Shown: positions 44,680 through 52,958 of the stretch, piece after piece | Numbering within the stretch: position 1 is the first letter of the stretch | Layout of the letters: each line of letters starts with the position of its first letter | Source: Bacillota bacterium | Lineage (GTDB): Bacteria; Bacillota_I; Bacilli_A; RFN20; CAG-826 | NCBI GenBank assembly: GCA_023393065.1 | Contig: JAEWMX010000015.1 | Location: 1-64,000 of the forward strand | Length of the DNA: 64,000 nucleotides | Direction of reading: 5' to 3' | Notes under the pieces: model-generated | Seen by the model: the letters and a program-made list of their open reading frames with translations, nothing else | What the model was told of the DNA's origin: nothing | Databases searched by the model: none | Position numbers and translations under genes: made by a program

Positions 44680-45453
44680 ATGTTCAAGTACGTACGATTA
44701 ATCCTAGTTTGCGGACCGCGCATCGTGTGGTCCTATTTTGCATGGATGATCAAGTACGCGCGACATCCCGAGCGCTACCCTTTAGAAAAGCGGTATGCGC
44801 GCATTCGAAGCCTCGTCTTATTCGTCTTTAAGCACTTTCATCTCGATGTCCATGTCGAAGGCGAAGCCAATCTGCTCGCTCTCGGCGAGCCCTTTGTCAT
44901 TTACGCAAATCACTATTCCTATTTTGACCCTTTACTCCTGATCGCCATTTCGAAGCGCCCCTTGACTTTCGTCTCGAAAAAAGAAGCTAACAAGTTTCCT
45001 TTTATCGGCAAAGTCGTCAAAGCTCTTGAAGGCATCGCCATCGATCGCAGCGATTTAAGATCGCAGTTAGTCATGATCGATAACGCGGTACACATGATTG
45101 AAAAGGGAAGAAATATGGCTATCTTTCCCGAAGGGACGAGAAACCGCAATCCCGAACTCACCCTCGGCGAGTTTAAACCCGGAGCCCTCAAATTATCCTA
45201 TCGCACGGGCGCACCTATCTTGCCGTGTGCGATTTATGGCACATCCCGTCCTCTTAGTTCAAAGAGCCACCTCAAAGTCTATCCGCTTTGGGTTCGCTTC
45301 TTCTCACCCCTAAGCAAAGATGAATTCTTGCAGTACAACACGACTTATCTCGCTCCGAAAATGCAAAGCGATATTCAAGCGGAGATTTTCGATTCGATGA
45401 TGAAACAAGATAAAATTTATCTTGAAGCTCTCCAAACCTCAAAAAAGAAATAA
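44680..45453 (+). CDS. plsC: 1-acyl-sn-glycerol-3-phosphate acyltransferase
   Basis: 257 residues with NHYSYFDP (the H-x4-D catalytic motif) and FPEGTRNRNP, both diagnostic of PlsC. The enzyme adds the second acyl chain to make phosphatidic acid at the membrane. One N-terminal membrane-associated stretch is seen. It ends 2 bases from the stop of the convergent rsmF gene. Confidence 0.9.
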   Translation: MFKYVRLILVCGPRIVWSYFAWMIKYARHPERYPLEKRYARIRSLVLFVFKHFHLDVHVEGEANLLALGEPFVIYANHYSYFDPLLLIAISKRPLTFVSKKEANKFPFIGKVVKALEGIAIDRSDLRSQLVMIDNAVHMIEKGRNMAIFPEGTRNRNPELTLGEFKPGALKLSYRTGAPILPCAIYGTSRPLSSKSHLKVYPLWVRFFSPLSKDEFLQYNTTYLAPKMQSDIQAEIFDSMMKQDKIYLEALQTSKKK

Positions 45454-45455
45454 GT

Positions 45456-46742
45456 TTATGTTCTTCTTCTCAAGCCTTTCGGATAAAGATTTTTAAGCGT
45501 GCCGTCAACGGCGCGGACAAAACCGACACTTAAGCCTTGGTAGGAAACGATATGATAGCCGGGTGCGGCTCGGCTATCTAGCGTCTCGCCAGCTCGATAC
45601 TTGCCGAATGATACCTCGTCTAGCTCGATGCTATTAACATTATTTGAATACGTGGCAAGATGATGGTTGGGTTTTGGATACTTGCCAATTTCATCAAAGC
45701 AGCGAACTCCGTAGCGAAGGACATTGAGCTTTTTGACATCAAAAGGAATAGATAGCGAATAAAGCGTTTCTTTAATCGCGATATCGTGTCGATTCTCGAG
45801 TCCGAAGCGCTTTATGAGATCGGCGTGTTGACCGCGATGTGATGGAATAGTTGCGATTCTTTTGATTGCTGTTCCCGGTTTTTTAATGATCGCCACAAAG
45901 TGCCCTTCGCCTTCAAAAGAAGAAGGCAAGAAATAAACCGGACCATCGAGATGGGTGCTTGGATAGAGGCCCTTTTCAACCGATAATGGCGACAAGTAAG
46001 CGTCGCTATCAGACAGCAAAGCAGCGACGACATCCTCATTTTCTTCTTTGCTAAATGAACAAGTCGAGTAGGCCATGACTCCTCCTGGTCTGAGCATCAA
46101 ATAAGCGAGATGGAGGAGCGAAACTTGAGTTTTCTGACAGGCGATAACTTTGTTATAAGACCAGTCCTTCATCATTCTTTCATCCTTGCGAAACATGCCT
46201 GAGCCGCTGCACGGGGCATCGAGAATTATCTTATCGAAAGATTCAAGATATGACGAATAAACACTAGAAAAATCATTGTTGGTCACGACGATGTTGCCAA
46301 GGCCGAGGCGTTCGACATTGCTTGATAGAACAAGAGCTCGAGAATGCGATATGTCATTGGCGAGAACTAGTCCCTTTTCGCCGGTGCGAAGGCTGGCCTG
46401 CAGCGCCTTGCCGCCGGGAGCGGCGCACATATCCAGAACTATTTCCCCCGGTTTGATGTCCAGAAAAGAGACGATGCTCATCGCCGAAGGCTCCTGCAGA
46501 TAGTAAACTCCTAAATCGTGATAGAACAACTTGCCAAAATCATATTCTTCGCGATTGTACAAAAAACCGTTATTCACAAATGGATGAGATGTTATGCGAG
46601 GAAAACGTGAATTAAATTCACGAATGCCGATTTTATTCGTATTGAGCAATAATCCATGAGTTAGCTTCTCATCGAGCGAGGCGAGGATTTTATCAGCCAC
46701 ATCTCGCGGAAAATTCGCGTAGAGATTCGTTTGAAAATCCAT
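45456..46742 (-). CDS. rRNA m5C methyltransferase RsmF/NOL1-NOP2-Sun family
   Basis: 428 residues. The SAM site is VLDMCAAPGGKALQ. Catalytic cysteines lie in DAPCSGSGMFRKDERM and YSTCSFSKEEN. A C-terminal RNA-binding part of about 130 residues has the RsmF/PUA-like ending (GYHIVSYQGLSVGFVRAVDG). It probably methylates a cytosine in 16S rRNA. The ATG at 46742 has no strong ribosome binding site. Confidence 0.88.
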   Translation of the reverse strand: MDFQTNLYANFPRDVADKILASLDEKLTHGLLLNTNKIGIREFNSRFPRITSHPFVNNGFLYNREEYDFGKLFYHDLGVYYLQEPSAMSIVSFLDIKPGEIVLDMCAAPGGKALQASLRTGEKGLVLANDISHSRALVLSSNVERLGLGNIVVTNNDFSSVYSSYLESFDKIILDAPCSGSGMFRKDERMMKDWSYNKVIACQKTQVSLLHLAYLMLRPGGVMAYSTCSFSKEENEDVVAALLSDSDAYLSPLSVEKGLYPSTHLDGPVYFLPSSFEGEGHFVAIIKKPGTAIKRIATIPSHRGQHADLIKRFGLENRHDIAIKETLYSLSIPFDVKKLNVLRYGVRCFDEIGKYPKPNHHLATYSNNVNSIELDEVSFGKYRAGETLDSRAAPGYHIVSYQGLSVGFVRAVDGTLKNLYPKGLRRRT

Positions 46743-46825
46743 GGTTTTAGTTTAACAAAGGCACCAGTAAAAAGATATTAAAACATATCTTTAACATGTT
46801 ATACTAAATAGCGAGGTAAATACTT

Positions 46826-48127
46826 ATGAGAATGGTCGACATCATCGTTAAAAAAAGAGATGGCAAAATTTTGACGAAAGAAGAAATTTCTTTTTTTGTT
46901 AAGGGTTATGTCAATGGCTCGATACCCGATTATCAAGTGAGCGCGCTGGCGATGGCCATCGTCTTTCGCGGCATGAGCAAAGAAGAAATCACGGTTTTAA
47001 CCGAACTGATGATGCACAGCGGTGATATTATCGATCTCAGCTCGATCAAAGGCGTTAAAGCCGATAAGCACTCGACGGGCGGAGTCGGAGATAAGACGAG
47101 CTTGGTCCTTGGACCGATGGTCGCGGCTTGCGGCGTCAAGGTCGCAAAGATGAGCGGCCGCGGACTCGGCCATACCGGAGGCACTCTCGACAAGATGGAA
47201 GCTATTCCCGGAATGAAAATCGCCATTCCTGAAGCGCAATTCATGCGCCAAGTCAACGAAGTTGGCTTAGCCATCGTCGGACAGACCGGACATTTGGTAC
47301 CGGCCGACAAAAAATTATATTCTCTCCGCGATGTGACGGGAACTGTCGAATCGATTCCTCTGATCGCCTCCTCGGTCATGTCGAAGAAACTCGCTAGCGG
47401 CAGCGACACGATTTTGCTCGATGTCAAGTTCGGTAGCGGCGCCTTTATGAAAGATTTAGCGAGTGCTCGCGAGCTAGCGAGGACGATGGTCGATATCGGC
47501 GATGGTCTAAACCGCGATACCAGAGCTATCCTCACCGATATGGAACAGCCCTTAGGACTTGCTGTCGGCAACGCTTTAGAAGTCAAAGAAGCAATTGCGA
47601 CTCTGCACGGCAAAGGACCTCGTGATCTGATTGAATTGTGCCTTGAAGCCGGTTCGATCATGCTCGAGCAAGCCAAAGTCGTCGACGATCTCAAGAAAGG
47701 TCGAAAACTTCTTGAAAAAGCCATCACTGACGGCTCGGCTTTTAATAAATTAAAAGAGATGGTCAAAGCTCAAGGCGGTGATGTCTCTTATATCGACAAC
47801 CCCGAGAAGTTCCCGCTTTCCAAATATGTCGTCGAAATTCGCTCGGAAGACGAAGGCTATGTCAAACGGATCGAAGCCCTCGAAATCGGCGAATCAGCCA
47901 TGCGCTTAGGAGCCGGTCGCGAGACTTATGATGATGTCATCGACATGTCCGCCGGTATCGTTCTGGCGAAGAAAGTCGGCGACTTCGTTAAAGTAGGCGA
48001 TATCTTGTGCGTCGTCCATACCAACAAAGACGATTTCGCGGCGATCTTAGAAGATATTCGCCATTCCTTCATATTATCAAAAGAAAAATTAAGCCCTCTT
48101 CCCATCGTTCACGATTACATTCGATAA
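46826..48127 (+). CDS. pdp: Pyrimidine-nucleoside phosphorylase
   Basis: 433 residues, the normal length for Pdp/DeoA. KHSTGGVGDKTSLVLGPMVAA and the signature SGRGLGHTGGTLDKMEAIPG (split) are visible, as is ALEVKEAIATL. It splits thymidine, deoxyuridine or uridine into base and sugar phosphate for salvage. Start ATG 46826 follows AGCGAGG, with a TATACT -10 upstream. dtd follows 6 bases after the stop. Confidence 0.93.
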   Translation: MRMVDIIVKKRDGKILTKEEISFFVKGYVNGSIPDYQVSALAMAIVFRGMSKEEITVLTELMMHSGDIIDLSSIKGVKADKHSTGGVGDKTSLVLGPMVAACGVKVAKMSGRGLGHTGGTLDKMEAIPGMKIAIPEAQFMRQVNEVGLAIVGQTGHLVPADKKLYSLRDVTGTVESIPLIASSVMSKKLASGSDTILLDVKFGSGAFMKDLASARELARTMVDIGDGLNRDTRAILTDMEQPLGLAVGNALEVKEAIATLHGKGPRDLIELCLEAGSIMLEQAKVVDDLKKGRKLLEKAITDGSAFNKLKEMVKAQGGDVSYIDNPEKFPLSKYVVEIRSEDEGYVKRIEALEIGESAMRLGAGRETYDDVIDMSAGIVLAKKVGDFVKVGDILCVVHTNKDDFAAILEDIRHSFILSKEKLSPLPIVHDYIR

Positions 48128-48133
48128 ACTTTT

Positions 48134-48583
48134 ATGCGCATCGTCTTACAAAACGTCTTAGAAAGCCACCTTTCGATTGCTAATCGCCTCTTTTGTTCAA
48201 TCAATAAAGGCTATGTCCTGCTCGTCGGTTTTACGGAGGGCGATGACGAGGAGCTCGCTAGCAAGATGGCTGAACGCCTAATCAAGATGCGCGTCTTTCA
48301 AGACGAGCTCGGTAAGACCAATCTTTCGATCGTCGACATCGAAGGTTCGATCTTAGCGGTCCCTCAATTCACTTTATACGCCGATTTAAGCGGTGGTCGG
48401 CGGCCTTCTTTTACGAAGGCTCTCGCCCCGCAAGAAGCGAGTCGTCTCTTCGATTTTTTTGTCAATTCTTTAAAAGATCTATATCCGGATGTCTGCCAAG
48501 GTGTTTTCGGGGCCGACATGCAAGTCAATTTGACTAATGACGGACCTTTTACTCTGATTCTCGACTCAAAGGATTTGTTTTAG
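48134..48583 (+). CDS. dtd: D-aminoacyl-tRNA deacylase
   Basis: 149 residues. The two active-site elements are present: SQFTLYAD as PQFTLYADLSGGRRPSF, and the Gly-Pro motif TNDGPFTLIL near the C-terminus. It removes D-amino acids wrongly loaded on tRNA. In a tight group with pdp and mnmA; mnmA begins right after its TAG. Confidence 0.93.
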   Translation: MRIVLQNVLESHLSIANRLFCSINKGYVLLVGFTEGDDEELASKMAERLIKMRVFQDELGKTNLSIVDIEGSILAVPQFTLYADLSGGRRPSFTKALAPQEASRLFDFFVNSLKDLYPDVCQGVFGADMQVNLTNDGPFTLILDSKDLF

Positions 48584-49723
48584 ATGGCAAAAACGCGGGT
48601 TATGCTCGGTCTTTCCGGCGGTGTCGACTCGGCGGTGGCAGCTTATTTGCTCAAAGAGCAAGGCTACGAAGTCATCGCTTGTTTTATGCGCAACTGGGAT
48701 GCGATGGCCAACAACGATTTTCTCGGCAATCCGACCGCAGGCGACGCGCAGTGCCCGCAAGAGAAGGATTACGATGATGCCCTCAGCGTCGCTAAAGCGC
48801 TTGATATTCCTCTCCTTCGCATCGACTTTGTCAAAGAGTATTGGAACGATGTCTTTACCTACTTTTTAAAAGAATACGAAGCCGGGCGGACTCCCAATCC
48901 CGATGTCTTCTGCAACAAATTCATTAAATTTTCGGCTTTCTATCAGTTTGCCGTGCAAAATGATTGCTCGCTCATCGCCATGGGCCACTACGCCAAACGC
49001 GTGGAGATAGACGGACATTTCTATCTCGCCAAAGCCAAGGATCTAAATAAAGATCAGACCTACTTTCTTTCACAGCTTAGCGAAGACCAGATCAAAGCCT
49101 GCCTTTTCCCTTTGGGCGCATTGACCAAAGAAGAAGTGAGAGATATCGCCAAGAAGTTAAATTTAGGAGTCGCCACCAAAAAGGATTCGACCGGCATCTG
49201 CTTTATCGGCGAACGCCATTTTAAAGAGTTCTTACATAACTATCTTCCCGCCCAGCAAGGCGATATCGTTGATATATCAACGGGGCAAAAATTTGGTACG
49301 CATTCCGGAGCGATGTACTACACGATCGGCCAACATCGCGGACTCGGTATCGGCGGTATCGCCCACCAGGAAGCCGAAGGTTGGTTCGTCGTCCGAAAAG
49401 ACGTCTCAAAAAACATCGTCTACGTCGCGAGCGGAAGTGAAAACGCGGCTCTTTTTTCCGATTATTGCCTCGTCACTAACCTCAATGTGTATGAGGGCTA
49501 TGATTTAGATAAGAAACATTTGAAGGCGAAATTCCGCTATCGTTCCGTTGATGTTGATGTCGATCTCGAAAAAATTGACAAAGATACATTAAAAGTAACA
49601 TATAGAAATAAACAAAAAGCCATCGCGACAGGCCAAGCGGCTGTCTTCTACGATGGCTCTTTAATGGTCGGCGGCGGTTTGATAAGCGAAGTCTATCGCG
49701 ACAACAAACGCATCGATAAATAA
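48584..49723 (+). CDS. mnmA: tRNA-specific 2-thiouridylase MnmA
   Basis: 379 residues: PP-loop GLSGGVDSAVAAY, DVFCNKFIKF with the first catalytic Cys, and GICFIGERHF with the second. It places the 2-thio group on the wobble uridine of Lys, Glu and Gln tRNAs. Its stop is 1 base from the convergent ABC ATPase stop. No separate promoter is visible between dtd and mnmA. Confidence 0.95.
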   Translation: MAKTRVMLGLSGGVDSAVAAYLLKEQGYEVIACFMRNWDAMANNDFLGNPTAGDAQCPQEKDYDDALSVAKALDIPLLRIDFVKEYWNDVFTYFLKEYEAGRTPNPDVFCNKFIKFSAFYQFAVQNDCSLIAMGHYAKRVEIDGHFYLAKAKDLNKDQTYFLSQLSEDQIKACLFPLGALTKEEVRDIAKKLNLGVATKKDSTGICFIGERHFKEFLHNYLPAQQGDIVDISTGQKFGTHSGAMYYTIGQHRGLGIGGIAHQEAEGWFVVRKDVSKNIVYVASGSENAALFSDYCLVTNLNVYEGYDLDKKHLKAKFRYRSVDVDVDLEKIDKDTLKVTYRNKQKAIATGQAAVFYDGSLMVGGGLISEVYRDNKRIDK

Positions 49724-49724
49724 A

Positions 49725-50525
49725 TTATTTATTTAAAATCATGGTATCCGGCAGGACATCGCCAGTTTTTTCGCTGAATTTCTTGATTAGTTCTTCGACG
49801 GTCAACTGCTCTTTTTCCTTATCGCGGCAATCGAAGATAATCTTGCCATCCGCCATCATGATCAAGCGGTTGCCATAGCGGATCGCATCGCGCATGTTGT
49901 GCGTGACCATGATAGTCGTCAGATGAGCTTTTCTAACGATATCATCAGTGATGCGCATGACGATTTTGGCTGTTTCCGGATCGAGGGCGGCGGTGTGCTC
50001 GTCGAGGAGGAGGAGGCGCGGATGATTCATCGTCGCCATCGTTAAAGTGATTGATTGACGCTGGCCGCCGGAAAGATTTTTCATCCGTTCGGACAGTCGC
50101 GTTTCGAGACCTAGACCTAGGGGGGCCAAGAGTTCTTCAAAATGCTTTTTCTGCTTTTTTTGTAGGCCCCACGCTAGACCGGTTGGCTGACCGCGGTGGT
50201 TGGCTAAAAACATATTTTCTTCAACCATCATATCGCCGATTGTGCCAATCATCGGGTCTTGAAAAACGCGACCGATAAAGCGCGAGCGAACATGGTTTTT
50301 CAAAGTGACGATATTTTGTCCATCGAGGATAATTTGTCCTTCGTCTGGTTCATAGGAACCAGCAATGAGATTTAATAATGTCGATTTACCCGAACCGTTC
50401 GAACCGATAATCGTGATGAAATCACCATCCTCGATTCTCAGATTTAAATGGTCGATGGCGTGCTTCTTATTGCTTTCCTGCCCGTCGAGGATGAAGGTCT
50501 TGTCAAGGTTGATGATGTCAAGCAT
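49725..50525 (-). CDS. ABC transporter ATP-binding protein (COG1101 type)
   Basis: 266 residues: GSNGSGKST (Walker A), FQDPMIGT, LSGGQRQSI (signature) and LLLLDEHTAALDP (Walker B). The FQDP...GT and DEHTAALDP wording is typical of ATPases that pair with COG2984 substrate-binding proteins. It overlaps the permease gene by 8 bases and completes a three-gene importer. Confidence 0.9.
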   Translation of the reverse strand: MLDIINLDKTFILDGQESNKKHAIDHLNLRIEDGDFITIIGSNGSGKSTLLNLIAGSYEPDEGQIILDGQNIVTLKNHVRSRFIGRVFQDPMIGTIGDMMVEENMFLANHRGQPTGLAWGLQKKQKKHFEELLAPLGLGLETRLSERMKNLSGGQRQSITLTMATMNHPRLLLLDEHTAALDPETAKIVMRITDDIVRKAHLTTIMVTHNMRDAIRYGNRLIMMADGKIIFDCRDKEKEQLTVEELIKKFSEKTGDVLPDTMILNK

Positions 50526-51474
50526 TGGCCTTCCTCCGCGCTTTAATTTTCTTTTTCATATTCGCATAGTTCTTTTTAAATAGAGGTATGCACAAAATGA
50601 GGATGAATAGAATGGCCTGAATGAGCTTTAAATAGCCATTGTCGTTTAACAGGCGCATCGCTAGATTAATGACTAGTTGATAGGCGAATGAGCCGACGAA
50701 GACACCGAGTAAAGAAACGGCGAAGTTCGTTTTTTTAAAGAGCATGATGGCTTCGCCGAGAAGAATACTCGCCAAAGCTATGACGATTGTCCCTTGCCCA
50801 AATGTTGAATTCGAGGTGAGCATGAATTGCGAGAAGAGTGAGCCGCTCATGGCCACGATGGAGTTGCTGATCACAAGACCGAGAATGACGCGGCTATCAG
50901 TGTTGATGCCTTGCGCGCGACTCATAATCTTATTTTTACCGGTGGCCCTGATCGTAATGCCCAGCTTGGTTCCAAAAAACCAATAGAGGACGGCGATGAC
51001 GACTCCGATGACGATGATGCTGGCGACGATATAGCCCCATTCGCCAATGAGACTGCGAAAGAAGGAGAAGATCGTCGTCATGTTCAAGACGGTCACCGAA
51101 CCGACAAAATCACCGGGGCGGCTATAGCTTTGCAATGAATTCGTAATGCCGTTAAGCAGTTGGGCAAGCGGCACGCACATCACCATCGTGATAATCCCGG
51201 CCAGAAGCGAAGGAATCTTGAGTTTGGTGTGTAATACACCAGTTAATAAACCCATGACTCCTCCGACTAAAAAGGCGATAAAGACGGCGATGACCGGCGG
51301 GACTTTTAAGACGATCATCAAAACGGTGATCGCTCCGCCGAGGGGAAAGACGCCTTCGGCACCCAAATCGGCGATATCTAAAACGCGATAGGCGATGTAG
51401 ACACCGATGCCTAATAAGGCATAGATGAGACCTAAATTCAGCGAGTTAGTTAAGATGTTGTAAAAGATAATCAT
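50518..51474 (-). CDS. ABC transporter permease (COG4120 type)
   Basis: 318 residues with eight to nine hydrophobic segments and the branched-chain-amino-acid-permease-like pattern AYRVLDIADLGAEGVFPLGGA and LGITIRATGKN. It sits 8 bases after the lipoprotein gene and forms the membrane part of the importer. Confidence 0.88.
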   Translation of the reverse strand: MIIFYNILTNSLNLGLIYALLGIGVYIAYRVLDIADLGAEGVFPLGGAITVLMIVLKVPPVIAVFIAFLVGGVMGLLTGVLHTKLKIPSLLAGIITMVMCVPLAQLLNGITNSLQSYSRPGDFVGSVTVLNMTTIFSFFRSLIGEWGYIVASIIVIGVVIAVLYWFFGTKLGITIRATGKNKIMSRAQGINTDSRVILGLVISNSIVAMSGSLFSQFMLTSNSTFGQGTIVIALASILLGEAIMLFKKTNFAVSLLGVFVGSFAYQLVINLAMRLLNDNGYLKLIQAILFILILCIPLFKKNYANMKKKIKARRKANA

Positions 51475-51482
51475 TTTTCCTA

Positions 51483-52451
51483 TTAATTATCGATGATTTC
51501 GTCAGCTTCCTCAAGTAGTTCTGTCGGGAAAGTTAGACCGATTCCTTCAGCGTTATCGACGTGGAGGATAAGCGGCATATCTTCGACGCGGCGAACCGGC
51601 AATTCAGCGATGCTTTTTCCGCCGAGAAACTCAACGGCCATTTCACCGGTGATGCGGCCAAGATCGAAGTAATTGATGCTAAGGGTTGCGACGGCTCCTA
51701 ATTCGAGGCAAGCTTCTTCGCCAGCGATAATCGGAATGTCAGCGGCATCGGCCTTTTCTTTGACCGTCGAGTAGGCACTCACTAAAGTGGAGTCGGTCGG
51801 AGTGTATAGTCCTTCGATGCCAGCTTCGATGAGCGTGTCCATCGCCGCGGCGACTTGGTTCGTCTCGGTAAAAGTTTCAAAGACGAAATCGAGACCGAAT
51901 TCGGTAGCGGCCGCAGCTGCAAGATCTTTCTGAACGACGGAGTTGGTTTCGGTCGAGCAGTAGATCATGCCAATTTTTTCAATGCCGAGACCTAATTTCG
52001 TGAATAGTTCGACTTGTTCGCGGACCGGATTCATGTCGCTGGTGCCGGTAATGTTGTTATCCGGGGCGTCATCATCGCTCATCAAACCCGAGAAGACGGG
52101 ATCGGTGACGGCGGTGAAAAAGATCGGCACATCATTTCCTTTGATAGCACGAGCGGATAAAAGGCCGCTGGCGGCCGGAGTGGCGATACCTAAGACGAGA
52201 TCGCTTTCACCGATGAGAGTGAGTGAAGAAGAGGCGACGAGGCTGCCATCCGCATTGGCATCCTTGACATTCAACTTATAGTTGATTCCGGCATCGTCGA
52301 GAGCTTTGACAAACCCTGATTGAGCGTCATTGAGGGGGGCGATGTTGACGAATTTGAGAATTCCGATTTGCACGACATCGCTTTTACAAGCGGTGACGGC
52401 GATCATCGAAGTGGCCGCGAGGGCGGCGAGTAGTAGGCGTTTGACTTTCAT
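51483..52451 (-). CDS. ABC transporter substrate-binding lipoprotein (COG2984 type)
   Basis: 322 residues with a signal peptide and lipobox VTAC (Cys22). The type 1 periplasmic-binding fold begins VQIGILKFVNIAPLNDAQSG. Relatives include the TrpX group implicated in aromatic amino acid uptake and other binders of small molecules; the ligand cannot be told. First gene of the importer operon, behind AAAGGAGA and an attenuator-like leader. Confidence 0.88.
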   Translation of the reverse strand: MKVKRLLLAALAATSMIAVTACKSDVVQIGILKFVNIAPLNDAQSGFVKALDDAGINYKLNVKDANADGSLVASSSLTLIGESDLVLGIATPAASGLLSARAIKGNDVPIFFTAVTDPVFSGLMSDDDAPDNNITGTSDMNPVREQVELFTKLGLGIEKIGMIYCSTETNSVVQKDLAAAAATEFGLDFVFETFTETNQVAAAMDTLIEAGIEGLYTPTDSTLVSAYSTVKEKADAADIPIIAGEEACLELGAVATLSINYFDLGRITGEMAVEFLGGKSIAELPVRRVEDMPLILHVDNAEGIGLTFPTELLEEADEIIDN

Positions 52452-52465
52452 TTTGTTCTCCTTTA

Positions 52466-52550
52466 TGAAATAAAACTCAGGTGGTGGTCACCTGAGTTCA
52501 TGAAGGTAATGACTTTGCCAGGTGTCCGCGATCGCTCGTCTTCCACCTGC
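52466..52550 (-). promoter_or_regulatory. Attenuator-like leader of the ABC importer operon
   Basis: Read on the minus strand, four short segments alternate: A CAGGTG (52550-52545), B CACCTG (52525-52520), C CAGGTG (52495-52490) and D CACCTG (52484-52479). C-D extends to a 9-pair hairpin (52498-52476) followed by TTTTATTT, a terminator. A-B forms a hairpin; B-C, flanked by GG/CC, is the alternative that would undo the terminator. The inner loop of A-B is GACGAGCGATCGCGGA. No T-box core is present and I recognise no riboswitch class. Confidence 0.6.
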
Positions 52551-52552
52551 TA

Positions 52553-52567
52553 TTATCACTGATAATA
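52553..52567. repeat. 15-bp palindrome upstream of the attenuator
   Basis: ATTATCA-C-TGATAAT, perfect, just before the leader hairpins on the minus strand and overlapping where the -10 region could be (TATTAT and GATAAT on that strand). An operator or part of the promoter are both possible. Confidence 0.4.
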
Positions 52568-52755
52568 CTTAACGGGATTGGAAAACGATTCCTAAGTAAT
52601 AATAGTAATAATAGGAAAAATAGGACTTCTGGAGCGTTAAATTGTGATTTGCGGTTTTCATAATTGTGACAACAGGTCCCTTTTTATGAATTGAATTATA
52701 TCGGGATTCCCTTATTAAGAAAAGAGAAAACGCAAATATTTTTCGTCTAAATCAT

Positions 52756-52783
52756 TTGAAGTGTTGCTTAAATATGGTATATT
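52756..52783 (+). promoter_or_regulatory. Promoter of the alaS T-box operon
   Basis: TTGAAG (52756-52761), 16-base spacer, TATATT (52778-52783). It places the transcript start near 52790, at the head of the T-box. Confidence 0.5.
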
Positions 52784-52789
52784 TACTAC

Positions 52790-52940
52790 ATTCAATAGAG
52801 GAACTAAGCTTAGCAGCGTGCCACTCCTCTGAAGCGGCTAATCCCCGCCGTCGGCTGCGTTAAAGCCCAATTGAGTGCATTATCAGTAATGAATAAGGAT
52901 GGTACCGCGAGTTAATCGTTCCTTAGGGACGATTTTTATT
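52790..52940 (+). promoter_or_regulatory. T-box leader of alaS
   Basis: The T-box core AAGGATGGTACCGCG lies at 52895-52909. It is followed by a terminator stem ATCGTTCC (52915-52922) / GGGACGAT (52926-52933) and a T-run. Uncharged tRNA-Ala would stabilise the antiterminator and let alaS be read. The stem I region (52790-52885) is short; I could not fix the specifier codon by eye. Confidence 0.85.
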
Positions 52941-52958
52941 TGGCAAGAGGAACAGACC

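Noticed and set aside
46933..47766. 277-codon open frame antisense to pyrimidine-nucleoside phosphorylase
   Set aside because: The sense gene is complete and family-typical; the antisense frame is low-complexity and Ser/Pro-rich as expected from codon bias.
49718..49740. AT-rich palindrome between mnmA and the ABC ATPase as a terminator
   Set aside because: It lies across both stop codons and contains no G/C stem; too weak to call.
52463..52502. Leader peptide in the ABC importer leader
   Set aside because: The short frame on the minus strand spans the terminator itself and is not rich in any single amino acid, unlike classical attenuation peptides.
52466..52567. Second T-box, on the importer operon
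   Set aside because: No GGTGG-ACCGCG-like core on the minus strand.
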